This document shows positions 54,258 through 63,353 of a stretch of DNA of 64,000 nucleotides, piece after piece. Position numbers and translations under genes: made by a program. The stretch spans positions 62,001 through 126,000 of the forward strand of contig JAHCJP010000007.1 of NCBI GenBank assembly GCA_026126205.1, given 5' to 3'. The first letter of the stretch is position 1; every line of letters begins with the position of its first letter. The stretch comes from Maricaulaceae bacterium. GTDB taxonomy: Bacteria; Pseudomonadota; Alphaproteobacteria; Caulobacterales; Maricaulaceae. Below the pieces are notes generated by a model. The model was not told the origin of the DNA and made no database searches. It saw nothing but the letters and a program-made list of their open reading frames with translations.

Positions 54258-54536
54258 TCAATCCGACTCCTCGAAGCCGGCTTCGACGAGGGCGGCGAGG
54301 GCCTGGGCCGCGGCTTCGGCGTCCGGGCCGCCGGCGGTGATGGCGATGGGCGTGCCCGGCCCGGCGGCCAGCATCAGCAATTCCATGATCGAGTCGGCGT
54401 CGACGGTCTCCTGGTCGCGGGTCACCTGCACGCTGGCCTGAAACTGGCGCGACAGCGCCACGAACTTCGCCGCCGCCCGGGCGTGCAGCCCGCGTGAATT
54501 GCAGATCGTCACGGTTTTCGTCACCGGCGCGTTCAC
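54258..54536 (-). CDS. ptsH: Phosphocarrier protein HPr
   Basis: 92 residues from GTG 54536, overlapping the EIIA stop (GTGA). HPr shuttles phosphate from EI to EIIA. Phospho-acceptor His18 in NSRGLHARAAAKF; regulatory-site Ser49 in DADSIMELLMLAA, the site used by HPr kinase in species that have it; end ALVEAGFEESD. Part of the regulatory nitrogen-type/phosphotransfer system common in alphaproteobacteria, where no sugar permease is required. Confidence 0.93.
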   Translation of the reverse strand: MNAPVTKTVTICNSRGLHARAAAKFVALSRQFQASVQVTRDQETVDADSIMELLMLAAGPGTPIAITAGGPDAEAAAQALAALVEAGFEESD

Positions 54537-54940
54537 TTCGCGGCGCCGTCCAGAATCGTCGAGGCGACGGCGATATAGCGCCGGCCGGCCTGCGCCGCGG
54601 CCTCGGCGAGGTCGTCGAGGTTCAGGCGGCCGCGCGCCTCGGCCAGCTTGATCAGCATCGGCAGGTTGATCCCGGCCACCACCTCGCGGCGGCCCTTCTC
54701 CACCAGGCTCATGGCGAGATTGGAGGGCGTGCCGCCGAACATGTCGGTCAGGATCAGAACCCCGCCGCCGCTGTCGGCGGCGGCGGCGGCGGCGCGGATG
54801 TCGGCGCGCCGCGTCTCCAGGTCGTCGTCCGGGGCGACATTGACGGCGGCGACGGCGTCGAGCGGGCCGACGACATGCTCCGCCGCCGCGATCAATTCCT
54901 CCGCCAGACGCCCGTGCGTGACGATGACGACGCCGATCAT
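54533..54940 (-). CDS. PTS mannose-type EIIA component
   Basis: 135 residues from ATG 54940 (MIGVVIVTHGRLAEEL). Phosphorylated His9 in VTHG, then VLILTDMFGGTPSNLAMSL and INLPMLIKLAEAR, all diagnostic of the EIIA-Man (ManX/PtsM-like) fold. No EIIB, EIIC or EIID of a mannose permease accompanies it, so it works as a regulatory acceptor in a phosphorelay with HPr. Overlaps ptsH by 4 bp and lies 88 bp after chvG on the same strand. Confidence 0.93.
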   Translation of the reverse strand: MIGVVIVTHGRLAEELIAAAEHVVGPLDAVAAVNVAPDDDLETRRADIRAAAAAADSGGGVLILTDMFGGTPSNLAMSLVEKGRREVVAGINLPMLIKLAEARGRLNLDDLAEAAAQAGRRYIAVASTILDGAAK

Positions 54941-55028
54941 GGACAACCACTCCCCTGTGCGCATCTAAGCCGTCCCGCGCGCGCAGGGAAAGGGGTTTTC
55001 GCAATTGCGAAGGCTTTTCGCCGCCGCG

Positions 55029-56612
55029 TCAGGCGCAGGGCAGTTCGACGGTGAAGCGCGCGCCCGCCACCTCGCCGTCCGGGCCGCGGCGGGCGCCGGC
55101 ATGGATGTGGCCGCCATGGGCGGCGACGATCTGGCGCGCGATGGCGAGGCCGAGGCCAGAATGGGCGCCGAATTCCGCCCCCTTCGGCCGCTGGGTGTAA
55201 AAGCGCTCGAACACCGTCTCCAGGTTCTCCTCGGGGATGCCGGGGCCGTTGTCCTCCACCGTCACCGCCAGCCAGCGCCGGCCCCCGGCGGTGACGCGCC
55301 GCGTCTCGATCCGCACCGTGCCGCCCGGCGGCGAGAAGGTGATGGCGTTGTCGACCAGGTTGCGGAACACCTGGCCCAGCGGGCCGGGGCGGCCGGGGAT
55401 GCGCGTTTCCGGCGCCTGGGATTCGAACACCACCCGCGGGCCGCCTTCCTCCGCCGTGGCGATATAGCTTTCGGCCAGGTCGCGCAGCAGCGCGTCCAGG
55501 TCCAGCTCGTCCGCGTCCTCGCGCGCCAGCTCCGCATCCAGGCGCGAGGCGCGGGAAATGTCGGTGATCAGCCGGTCCAGCCGCCGCACGTCGCCGCGGA
55601 TCACCGCCAGCAGCTTGTCGCGCTGGCCGTCCTTCGCATGCGGCAGCATGTCGGCGGCCGAGCGGATGGAGGTGAGCGGGTTCTTCAGCTCGTGCGCCAC
55701 GTCGGCGGCGAAACGCTCGATGGCGTCGATTCGGTCGTAGAGCGCGTCGGTCATCGCCGACAGCGCCGCGCCGAGATCGCCGATCTCGTCGCGCCGGTGC
55801 GACAGGTCCGGCATTTTCACCCGCCGCCCTCCGGACAGGCGCGCCTCGTGCGCGGCCAGCGCCAGCCGCCGCACCGGGCGGGCGATGAACAGCGTCAGCA
55901 GCAGCGACGCGAACACGATCACGATCACCGCGATGACGATGAACGGGACCAGCGCCTGCCGCTCGGCCGCGATCAGGGCGTCGAGGTCGAAGCTCTCCAG
56001 CGTCACCACGCCGACCACGGCGCGCACCGGCTGGATCGGCACGCTGACCGACACCACCCGCGAGCCGCCCTCGGTCCGCCGCACGCCGGCGGCGAGGTCG
56101 CCCTGCACCGCGGCGGAGATCTCGTCCGCCACGTCGCGCTGCAGCGCCGCGCGCTCCTCGGGCGAGCGCAGCAGGTCGGCGAGCCCGTCCAGCAGCCGCG
56201 AGAAGGCGTCCCGCCCCGGCGCGGCGGGGGCGCGCGCCGGCCCCTCGCCCGGCGGCGGCAGCTCCAGGATGTCGAAACGGTCGGCCAGGGCGTGGCTGTC
56301 GGCTACAGTCAGCCCGCCCTTGTCGAAGATCCGCACCCGCGTGTCCTGCGGCACATAGAGCTGGCGCAGCAGGGCGCGGGCGTCGTCATGGCGCAGGATC
56401 GGCGCCGGGTCGCCCTCCGTGGCGCCCTCGGCCAGGATGTTGGCGATCAGCTCCCCTTCCGCCCGCAAGGCGTCGATCTTGGCGTCGACCAGGCCGCGCC
56501 GCGTCTCGCCCATCGCCAGCATGCCGGCGATCAGGATCGCCAGCGCCAGCCCGTTGGCGGCGAGGATCGACACGGCGAGGCGCGGAACCGCCAGCCGCCG
56601 CCAGAACGCCAC
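55029..56612 (-). CDS. chvG: Stimulus-sensing histidine kinase ChvG/ExoS type
   Basis: 527 residues. TM1 ~12-33, a periplasmic sensor domain (~34-240) containing the family region ALLRQLYVPQDTRVRIFD and GSRVVSVSVPIQPVRAVVGVV, TM2 ~248-268, HAMP, then HisKA FAADVAHELKNPLTSIRSAAD (His ~307) and HATPase_c with VFRNLVDNAITFSPP, VEDNGPGIPEENLETVFERFY and HSGLGLAIARQI. Responds to acidity/cell-wall stress in rhizobia and Brucella relatives; here 11 bp downstream of chvI. Confidence 0.92.
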   Translation of the reverse strand: MAFWRRLAVPRLAVSILAANGLALAILIAGMLAMGETRRGLVDAKIDALRAEGELIANILAEGATEGDPAPILRHDDARALLRQLYVPQDTRVRIFDKGGLTVADSHALADRFDILELPPPGEGPARAPAAPGRDAFSRLLDGLADLLRSPEERAALQRDVADEISAAVQGDLAAGVRRTEGGSRVVSVSVPIQPVRAVVGVVTLESFDLDALIAAERQALVPFIVIAVIVIVFASLLLTLFIARPVRRLALAAHEARLSGGRRVKMPDLSHRRDEIGDLGAALSAMTDALYDRIDAIERFAADVAHELKNPLTSIRSAADMLPHAKDGQRDKLLAVIRGDVRRLDRLITDISRASRLDAELAREDADELDLDALLRDLAESYIATAEEGGPRVVFESQAPETRIPGRPGPLGQVFRNLVDNAITFSPPGGTVRIETRRVTAGGRRWLAVTVEDNGPGIPEENLETVFERFYTQRPKGAEFGAHSGLGLAIARQIVAAHGGHIHAGARRGPDGEVAGARFTVELPCA

Positions 56613-56622
56613 AAGACGGAAC

Positions 56623-57327
56623 CTAGCTTTCCTTATAGCGGTACCCCACCCCGTAAAGCGTCTCGATGGAATCGAAGCTTCCGTCGATCTCGCGGAATTT
56701 TTTCCGGATGCGCTTTATGTGGCTGTCGATGGTGCGGTCGTCGACATAGACCTGGTCGTCATAGGCCGCGTCCATCAGGTTGTCGCGGCTCTTGACGTAT
56801 CCGGGGCGCTGCGCCAGCGCCTGCAGGATCAGGAATTCCGTCACCGTCAGCCGCACCGGCTCGCCGTCCCAGGAACAGGCGTGGCGGTTGGGGTCCAGCA
56901 CCAGGCGGCCGCGGACGATCGGCTTGCGGTCGGGGGCCTCGCCGGGAACGGGGGCGGCGTCGTCGGGCCGCGCGCGGCGCAGAACCGCCTTGATACGCTC
57001 GCCCAGCAGGCGCTGGGAGAAGGGCTTGGTGATGTAATCGTCGGCGCCGACATTCAGGCCCAGCGCCTCGTCGAACTCGTCGTCCTTGGAAGTCAGGAAG
57101 ATCACCGGCAGGTTCGAGGTCTGGCGCAGGCGGCGCAGCAGCTCCAGCCCGTCCATGCGCGGCATCTTGATGTCGAAAATGCCGAGGTCGGGCGGATTGT
57201 CGCTCAGCGCCGTCAGCGCCGAGGCGCCGTCGGTGTAGGCGCGCACGTTATAGCCTTCGCCTTCGAGGAACATCGACACCGAGGCGATGATGTTTTCGTC
57301 GTCGTCGACAAGGGCGATGGTGGTCAT
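56623..57327 (-). CDS. chvI: Response regulator ChvI type
   Basis: 234 residues from ATG 57327 ([23 protein letters not shown] split). Receiver domain with acidic pocket DDD, phospho-Asp in [18 protein letters not shown] (~52), [27 protein letters not shown]; OmpR-type winged helix with [32 protein letters not shown] split, [16 protein letters not shown] and GVGYRYKE. Partner of the adjacent ChvG. A 127-bp divergent spacer with the next rightward gene probably holds promoters for both. Confidence 0.95.
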   Translation of the reverse strand: MTTIALVDDDENIIASVSMFLEGEGYNVRAYTDGASALTALSDNPPDLGIFDIKMPRMDGLELLRRLRQTSNLPVIFLTSKDDEFDEALGLNVGADDYITKPFSQRLLGERIKAVLRRARPDDAAPVPGEAPDRKPIVRGRLVLDPNRHACSWDGEPVRLTVTEFLILQALAQRPGYVKSRDNLMDAAYDDQVYVDDRTIDSHIKRIRKKFREIDGSFDSIETLYGVGYRYKES

Positions 57328-57454
57328 GTCGTTCAGCACCGGGAGGTTGGACTCCGTGGCGACTGTAAAGGCCAGCGCCGCGCTGGCAAGCCCGCCCGGT
57401 TCACCGGAATTTAAGCCTGCTGCGGCATGGTTCATTAAGGCTGCGGGATATGTC

Positions 57455-59197
57455 ATGGGCGCGCAGAACGTTCATTTCGAGGTTTTCGTCAAACGGCACG
57501 TCAAGGACGCCTGGGCCATGGCCGAGGCGCGGGACAGCCGCGACGAGGCCCTGAAACTGGCCGCCGCGCTGCTGGCCGGGCTTCCCAAGGGCTCGGTGCG
57601 CGTGACCAAGGAAGCCTTCGACGCCGAGCTGCGCGTGTTCCGCTCGGTCTGCATCCACGAGGCCGGCGCCGAGCGCTTCATCGACGAGGAGAAGACCGGC
57701 GACGGCTCGCTGCCCTGCCTGACGCCGGAAGATCTCGGCAATCCCGCCGCGCGCGAGACCATCCAGCGCGTGCTGGCAGAATGGCTGGAGCGCAAGCAGG
57801 CGATTCCGCTGGAATTGCTGCACCGCCCCGACCTCGCCGAGGACCTGGAAGGCTCCGGCGCCGAGCTGCAGCACGCGGTGCAGAAAGTGGCCGTGGCCAG
57901 CACCCAGAAGGGCGATTCCACCGTCCACGCCTATGTCCGCCAGCTGAGCGAGCTGGTGCAGAAGGCGCTCGATCGCGCCTATGAAGACGGCAAGAAAGGC
58001 CGGATTCCGCCGTTCCCGAAAACCGCGCAATTCTCCGCCGTCGCCGGGCCGATCCTGTCGGCGAAGGGGCGGCGCGAGAAACTGCGCGCCGCGATGGCGG
58101 CGCGGCTGGGCGAGGAACACGGCTACGCCGGCAAGCTGGCCGCCCTGCTGGGCTTCACCGACGACCTGCCGGCCGAGGCGGAGGCGCGCGCCTTCGCGCT
58201 GGAGGAGATCGACGCCTTCATCGCCGAAATCCTGGCCTTCGAGGCCGGCGTACGCGCGCTGGCCGGACCCTGCGCCGACCCCGGCGAGGAGGCCGAGCGC
58301 CTGACCAACGTGTTCGACGGTTCGGCGCAGGCCGCTTGCCTCGCCGCGGCGCCGCTGGCGAGAAAAATGGCGGCGCTGGTCGCGGACGGACGGGCGCCGC
58401 ACGCCCGCACCGCCATCGCCCACCGGCTGATGGAGGAACTGCGCAAGCCCCGCCGCCTGCGCCCCTCCAGCGTGCAGGGCGAAGTGAAGCTGTGCCGCGC
58501 GCTGGCGCAGAAGCTGGTGATGGCGGGCGGGGCGGATCTGGCGCCCGAAACGCTGCAGGCGGTGTTCGCCCAGCGTTCGGCGCGGCTGCTGCATCCCGAG
58601 GCGGTGACCGAATTTCTTGACGGCGCCGCGACCCCGGACGAGGAGCTGCACCGCCTGCTGGCGCTGGAGGAAAACCTGGTCGGCGCCCAGAACAAGAAAA
58701 AGCTCGCCGCTTATGTCCGCGCCGCGGCGACGGCGCACAAGACCGAAAGCTGGTTCGTGCGCGGACCCGGCAAGGCGCTGGAGCGGCTGGCGCGTCTGGG
58801 CGCGCTGCAGAAACGCGCCTCCAGAGGACATTTCCCGCCGGAGGATGCAGCCGACCTGATGCGCGCCTTCGACGCGCTGGGGGTGAAGCTGCTGTCCGCC
58901 TCCCGGATTCTCGAGGCGCTGGCCAATGGTCCGCAGCCGGCGCTGGACCGCGCGGCGGCGCTGCTGCGGCTGGCGGCTGGCGGCGCCCTGCCGCATGGCG
59001 AATGCGCGGACGACGCCCGCCGCCGCGCGCTGGCGCTGGTCCGGGGCGAGACCGGCCAGGCCGAGGCGCGCGCGCCCGAAGCCCGGGCGCGTCTGGAGGA
59101 AATCCAGGCCCTGATGGCCGGGCTGACGCCCGCCGCGGCGACCCCGGCGACGGAGCCGGAGCCGCCGGCGGAAATCGAACCCGGCGCTGCGGCCTGA
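57455..59197 (+). CDS. Large uncharacterised protein
   Basis: 580 residues from ATG 57455 ([21 protein letters not shown]), without signal or TM segments. Mostly alpha-helical, with an opening region that reads like a fixed-length domain ([34 protein letters not shown] split; [10 protein letters not shown]), a [22 protein letters not shown] block, and a C-terminal half of Ala/Leu/Glu repeats plus a Pro/Glu tail ([16 protein letters not shown]). I recognise no domain, though the protein seems conserved in shape for Caulobacterales-type genomes. Divergent from chvI, so possibly under its control. Confidence 0.75.
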   Translation: MGAQNVHFEVFVKRHVKDAWAMAEARDSRDEALKLAAALLAGLPKGSVRVTKEAFDAELRVFRSVCIHEAGAERFIDEEKTGDGSLPCLTPEDLGNPAARETIQRVLAEWLERKQAIPLELLHRPDLAEDLEGSGAELQHAVQKVAVASTQKGDSTVHAYVRQLSELVQKALDRAYEDGKKGRIPPFPKTAQFSAVAGPILSAKGRREKLRAAMAARLGEEHGYAGKLAALLGFTDDLPAEAEARAFALEEIDAFIAEILAFEAGVRALAGPCADPGEEAERLTNVFDGSAQAACLAAAPLARKMAALVADGRAPHARTAIAHRLMEELRKPRRLRPSSVQGEVKLCRALAQKLVMAGGADLAPETLQAVFAQRSARLLHPEAVTEFLDGAATPDEELHRLLALEENLVGAQNKKKLAAYVRAAATAHKTESWFVRGPGKALERLARLGALQKRASRGHFPPEDAADLMRAFDALGVKLLSASRILEALANGPQPALDRAAALLRLAAGGALPHGECADDARRRALALVRGETGQAEARAPEARARLEEIQALMAGLTPAAATPATEPEPPAEIEPGAAA

Positions 59198-59264
59198 CAT
59201 CTCCATTCGCGCGCGGGGCGAAGGCGTTTTCAGCCGGGGCGGTTAAAGGTTAACGTGCGGAACT

Positions 59265-59969
59265 ATGTTCCGCGCCCTCGCCTGCTTCCTTCTTGTGTCT
59301 TGCCTTGCGCCCGCCGCCGCGGCGCAGGACCGGTCCGGCCTCGCCGGCGGACCGGGCGAATGGCGCGACCCCTATTACGACAACCCGGCCGGGGGGCGCG
59401 ATGCGGGCGACCGGCCCGAACAGGGCTGGCTGGACAAGCCCGGCTGGCGCGGCGGGCCGGAATACCGCTACGAGGAGCGCGGCGGATACGCCGAAGGCGA
59501 AAGCTGGCGCCGGCGCGAAAGCGGCGGCGGGGCCCGCTGGGGCGCGGGACGGGACTCGTCCTGGTCCCATGACAGCGGCTGGACCGGCGGCGGCTACGAG
59601 ACCCGGCGCGAATACGGTTATGAATACGACAGCCGCCCCGGCCCGGCGCGGGAATGGCATGGCCAGGACTTCCGCGGCTGGCGCGGCGATGGCGGCGTCC
59701 ATGACGATGACCGGACCCGGCGCGACTGTGACTGCCGCTGCGATTGCCGCGGGCGCGAGCGGGAACGCGAGACCGTGATCTTCCGCCATGGCGGCGCCTA
59801 TCATTATGGCGGTGTGGGCGGCGCGGGCCATGTTCCCCCGCCCTTCATGTCCGGAAACCTGCACCCCGGCGCCTTTGCGCCGCTTGGCCCCCATGGCCGC
59901 TACGGCGTGCATGGCGGCCCGGCCCTGCACCTGCCCAGCGCCGGCGCGGCGGCGCAGCGCTATCGCTGA
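59265..59969 (+). CDS. Low-complexity Gly/Arg/Tyr-rich secreted protein
   Basis: 234 residues with a signal peptide (MFRALACFLLVSCLAPAAAA). The mature protein is rich in Gly, Arg, Tyr, Trp and Glu, with repeated GGYE/GYEYD-type stretches, an Arg-Asp/Cys cluster RRDCDCRCDCRGRERERE (~150-167), and a His/Gly-rich end (HGGAYHYGGVGGAG, HGRYGVHGGPALH). The Cys-X-Cys array and His-rich end could bind metal. Could be a cell-surface or RNA/sugar-binding low-complexity protein. No domain recognised; composition argues for intrinsic disorder. Confidence 0.65.
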   Translation: MFRALACFLLVSCLAPAAAAQDRSGLAGGPGEWRDPYYDNPAGGRDAGDRPEQGWLDKPGWRGGPEYRYEERGGYAEGESWRRRESGGGARWGAGRDSSWSHDSGWTGGGYETRREYGYEYDSRPGPAREWHGQDFRGWRGDGGVHDDDRTRRDCDCRCDCRGRERERETVIFRHGGAYHYGGVGGAGHVPPPFMSGNLHPGAFAPLGPHGRYGVHGGPALHLPSAGAAAQRYR

Positions 59970-60083
59970 CCCGGCGCGCCTGCGCCCTTAAGCAGCCCCC
60001 GGCGAAAGGTCACCATTGCCAATCCTTAACTGTCGGCGCCCTGATGCGCCGGTTAGGATTTTCACCCATTCCGGGGGACAGGC

Positions 60084-60704
60084 ATGACGCAGGAACTGGT
60101 TAATACCGGCGTGCAGGTGGCGGTTGCGCTGGCCGTCGCCCTGGTGTTCTGGCTGATCTTCGGCCGCAAGAAGGCGAACTTCTTCCGCTATACGGGTTTC
60201 ATCGCCCCTTCGGGCGGCGCGATGCTGAAGGCGCTGGTCGCGGCGCTGATCTTCAGCGCCCTGACCATCGGCCTGTTCATTCTGCCGGCCCTGCAGGGCG
60301 TGGCGGCGGGGCCGGACACCGTCGCCGGGCGCGTGCGTGAAATGGGGCTTGGCGGCGAGACGCTGGCCATCATCCTGATCATCGCCTTCATCAAGACCTC
60401 GGGGTCTGAGGAGATCCTGTTCCGCGGCGTGATCGCCAAGCGGCTGATCGGTTGGCTGGGCTTCATCCCCGGCAACACGATCCACGCCCTGATCTTCGGG
60501 GCGGTCCATCTGGTGATTTTCGCCGCGCCCGGCGGCCCGGCCTTCGACCCCCTGCTGGCCGCGGCGGTGGTCGGCGTCGGTTTTACCGGCGGCTGGGTGA
60601 TGGCCTGGCTGAACGAGCGCGCCGGCGGCGGGTCGATCGCGCCCGGCTGGCTGATGCACGGCCTCAGCAACGCCATCGCCTATCCGGCGCTGGCCTTTCT
60701 CTAG
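60084..60704 (+). CDS. CPBP-family intramembrane glutamic endopeptidase
   Basis: 206 residues with about six transmembrane segments. The CPBP (Abi/CAAX) motifs are TSGSEEILFRGVIAKRL (EExxxR-type, Glu-Glu ~110) and GNTIHALIFGAVHLVIF (two His ~130-140), followed by GFTGGWVMAWLNERAGGGSI and the C-terminal HGLSNAIAY. Bacterial CPBP proteins include bacteriocin self-immunity and peptide-processing proteases; the role here is open. A 380-bp spread upstream contains only the low-complexity gene's end. Confidence 0.88.
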   Translation: MTQELVNTGVQVAVALAVALVFWLIFGRKKANFFRYTGFIAPSGGAMLKALVAALIFSALTIGLFILPALQGVAAGPDTVAGRVREMGLGGETLAIILIIAFIKTSGSEEILFRGVIAKRLIGWLGFIPGNTIHALIFGAVHLVIFAAPGGPAFDPLLAAAVVGVGFTGGWVMAWLNERAGGGSIAPGWLMHGLSNAIAYPALAFL

Positions 60705-60725
60705 ACGCTGCGCCGCGCAGCGCCC

Positions 60726-62327
60726 ATGCTGCGCGGCATGAACCGCCTCGCCCTCGCCCTTTGCGCGCTCGCCCTGCTGGCCGCCTGCGGCGCGCCGCCG
60801 GACGATGACGGCCGCGTCCTGCACCGCGGCAATCTTGTGGAGCCGTCCACCCTCGACCCCCACCGGGCGCGAATCGCCAATGAACAGGCCGTCGTCTATG
60901 ACCTGTTCACCGGCCTGCTGACGCCGGGGCCGGACGGGCGCCCGGTTCCCGGCCTCGCCGAACGCTGGGAGGTCAGCGAAGACGGCCTTGTCTGGACCTT
61001 TCACCTGCGCGAGGCGGTCTGGTCGGACGGCATTGCGATCACGGCGCAGGATGCGCTGGCCGGCCTGCGCCGCAGTCTTGATCCCGAAACCCTGAACCCG
61101 TTTCCAACCCTGCTGTTCCCGATCCTGAACGCCGAGGCGGTCAGCGAGGGCCGCGCCGCGCCGGACGCGCTGGGCGCCGCGGCGCCGGATGCGCGCACGC
61201 TGGTGCTGACCCTTTCCCATCCCGCCCCGTGGCTGGAAGACGTGATGATGGACAGCGCCGCCATGCCGGTTCCCCGCCACGCCATCGCCACCCATGGCGC
61301 GGCCTGGCTGCGGCCGGAGAACCTGGTGGTCAGCGGCCCATACCGCCTCGCCGCCTGGCGCTCGCACGAACATATCCGCCTGGTGCGGAACGAGGCCTTT
61401 TACGATGCGGACGCGGTGTGTCTGGACACGGTCTATTACTACCCCACCGCCGACACGGCGGCGGCGGAGCGGCGGGTGCGCAATGGCGAGCTGCACCTGA
61501 ACGCCGAATACCTCGCCGCCAACGAGGCCTTTCTGCGCCGCGAAGCGCCGGAACTGATGCGCACCGCGCCGGGCTATGTGCTGCGCATGCTGACGCTGAA
61601 CACCGGACGGCCGCCCTTCAATGACGCGCGCGCGCGCCGGGCGCTGGCCATGGCCGTGGATCAGGATTTCATCGCCGCCGAGCTGCTGCGCGGGGCGGAC
61701 GCGCCGGCGCACCAGTTCACGCCGTCGCATGTCGATGGCCGCGGCGGCGAGGCGCGCCTGCGCTGGGCGGATGACCCCATGGAGGACAGGCGCACGGCGG
61801 CCCGCGCGCTGCTGGAAGAGGCGGGCCATGGCGCGGACAATCCCTTGCGGATCACGCTGGCCTATCAGCCCGCCGCCGCCTGGCCGCGCATCGCCCCGGT
61901 GATCCAGGCCGACTGGGCCGCCATCGCCCCCTGGGTGTCGGTGAAGCTGGAGACCGCCGACACGCCGATCCATTACGCGCGCATGCAGGCAGGCGATTTC
62001 GACGCCGCCACCGACGGCTGGATTCCCTATTTCATCGACCCCTACGGCTATCTGATGGTCTCTGAATCCGCCGCCGGGGAATATAATTATTCGCGCTGGT
62101 TCAATGAGGAATACGACGCCCTGCTGGCGCGCAGCCACGGCGAGATGGACGCGCAGGCCCGCGCCGCCCTGCTGGCCGCGGCCGAACAGATGCTGCTCGA
62201 CAGCGCCCATTACATCCCGGTGTTCTTCGAGAACCGCCGCGCACTGGTCAGCCCGCGCGTGCAGGGCTGGATCGCCCATGGCCGCGTCGCCAACCCCAGC
62301 CGCTGGCTGTGCCTGTCCGATGACTGA
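60726..62327 (+). CDS. Peptide ABC transporter substrate-binding lipoprotein
   Basis: 533 residues by the first ATG; ATG 60738 (MNRLALALCALALLAACG) is equally possible and gives a tidier lipoprotein signal (LLAAC). SBP_bac_5 (OppA/DppA) signatures: LVEPSTLDPHRA, VVYDLFTGLLTPGPDGRPVPGLAERWEVSEDGLVWTFHLRE split, VWSDGIAITAQDALAGLRR, VSGPYRLAAW, and the C-terminal YEYNYSRWFNEEYDALLARS block. Binds oligopeptides in the periplasm; no opp/dpp permease genes adjoin it. 21 bp after the CPBP gene. Confidence 0.9.
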   Translation: MLRGMNRLALALCALALLAACGAPPDDDGRVLHRGNLVEPSTLDPHRARIANEQAVVYDLFTGLLTPGPDGRPVPGLAERWEVSEDGLVWTFHLREAVWSDGIAITAQDALAGLRRSLDPETLNPFPTLLFPILNAEAVSEGRAAPDALGAAAPDARTLVLTLSHPAPWLEDVMMDSAAMPVPRHAIATHGAAWLRPENLVVSGPYRLAAWRSHEHIRLVRNEAFYDADAVCLDTVYYYPTADTAAAERRVRNGELHLNAEYLAANEAFLRREAPELMRTAPGYVLRMLTLNTGRPPFNDARARRALAMAVDQDFIAAELLRGADAPAHQFTPSHVDGRGGEARLRWADDPMEDRRTAARALLEEAGHGADNPLRITLAYQPAAAWPRIAPVIQADWAAIAPWVSVKLETADTPIHYARMQAGDFDAATDGWIPYFIDPYGYLMVSESAAGEYNYSRWFNEEYDALLARSHGEMDAQARAALLAAAEQMLLDSAHYIPVFFENRRALVSPRVQGWIAHGRVANPSRWLCLSDD

Positions 62328-62330
62328 GCG

Positions 62331-62957
62331 TCAGGCCGGGCGGGCCTCGCCCAGATAGTCATAGCCGGCGAATTTCGGCGTTTTCGGCATATAGCCGGCC
62401 TCCAGCCAGGTGATGGCGAAGCCGCCGCCCTCGATCAGCCTGTCCATCGGCCGGGCGAGATGACAGCCGCCGGCGATGCGCTTCCAGACCGGCTCCAGCC
62501 GTTTTTGCCATTTCGCCACGCCCTCGTCGGGCGCAAGGCCATGTTCGCAGAACAGCAGGCGTCCCTCCGGCTTCAGCACGCGGCGGATCTCGGCCAGCGC
62601 CGGGCCGGGGTCGGGAATGCTGCACAGGGTGAAGGTCAGCACCGCGGTGTCGACGCTGTCATCGGCCAGCGGCAGGGCCTCTGCGCCCGCGTCCACCAGC
62701 TCGACCGCAACCGGGGCCGCCTGAATCGCTTTCGCCGCCTTGCGGCGCATGCCGGCCGACGGCTCGGCGCCGATCACGCGCGTCACCTTCGCCGGGTCAT
62801 AGAATTGCAGGTTCGGTCCGGCGCCGGTCCCAACGTCCAGCACCACGCCCGACGCGCCGGGAACCAGTTTCGCGCGCTGTTTCATCACCGGACCGGCGCA
62901 ACAGGCGCAGCCGATCAGGTGCGGCAGGATGTGGCGTTCGTAGAAGGAGGCGGACAC
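62331..62957 (-). CDS. METTL7-like SAM methyltransferase
   Basis: 208 residues from GTG 62957 (VSASFYERHILPHLIGCACC), which keeps the conserved FYERHILPHLIxxxC opening; the longer frame upstream lies in the preceding gene. SAM motif VLDVGTGAGPNLQFYD (~40), IGAEPSAGMRRKA, LPLADDSVDTAVLTFTLCSIPD, EIRRVLKPEGRLLFCEHGLA and GGCHLARPMDRLIEGGGF. The class I fold and the opening match bacterial relatives of METTL7 thiol methyltransferases. Convergent with the peptide-binding gene. Confidence 0.87.
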   Translation of the reverse strand: MSASFYERHILPHLIGCACCAGPVMKQRAKLVPGASGVVLDVGTGAGPNLQFYDPAKVTRVIGAEPSAGMRRKAAKAIQAAPVAVELVDAGAEALPLADDSVDTAVLTFTLCSIPDPGPALAEIRRVLKPEGRLLFCEHGLAPDEGVAKWQKRLEPVWKRIAGGCHLARPMDRLIEGGGFAITWLEAGYMPKTPKFAGYDYLGEARPA

Positions 62958-62967
62958 CGGCGCCGGA

Positions 62968-63327
62968 TCAGCGGCGCCGGCGGCGGGGGGCGTCCGCCGC
63001 GCCCGGCGTCTCGCCGGCGACGGCCTTGGCGATCCCGGCGGCGTCCTCGGCCCCGCGGCGGACATGGGAGAGGTCTCCCGCCTCGCCCCAGGCCGGGCGC
63101 AGGGAATCGGAGGCCAGGATCACCGGCCCGTAATCGCCCATCTCCTTCAGGGCGGCGCGGTTGATCAGCCTTTGCGCCGCCGCGTCGCGGTCCAGCAGCG
63201 CCTGGTCCATGCCGGCCAGCCGGGCCTGCATTTCGCGCTGCACCTCTGCCGAGCGGGTCTTGGCGTCGCCGGCCGGCGCCGCGGCGGGCGGAACCGGGGA
63301 TGTCTTCCTGCTGCGTTTTCCGAACAT
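62968..63327 (-). CDS. Uncharacterised small protein
   Basis: 119 residues from ATG 63327 (MFGKRSRKTSPVPPAAAPAG). Basic N-terminus, helical middle (EVQREMQARLAGMDQALLDR, AAAQRLINRAALKEMGDYGP split), a short DSLRPAWGEAGDLSHVRRG stretch and an Arg-rich end (APRRRRR). No family recognised. 10 bp before the methyltransferase start and 26 bp after the next upstream gene, hence likely co-transcribed. Confidence 0.55.
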   Translation of the reverse strand: MFGKRSRKTSPVPPAAAPAGDAKTRSAEVQREMQARLAGMDQALLDRDAAAQRLINRAALKEMGDYGPVILASDSLRPAWGEAGDLSHVRRGAEDAAGIAKAVAGETPGAADAPRRRRR

Positions 63328-63353
63328 GCGCGCCTCCTCGCCGCTGCGGGTGG

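Noticed and set aside
59988..62279. 763-codon minus-strand open frame opposite the CPBP and peptide-binding genes
   Set aside because: Shadow of two genes with clear families; low-information translation.
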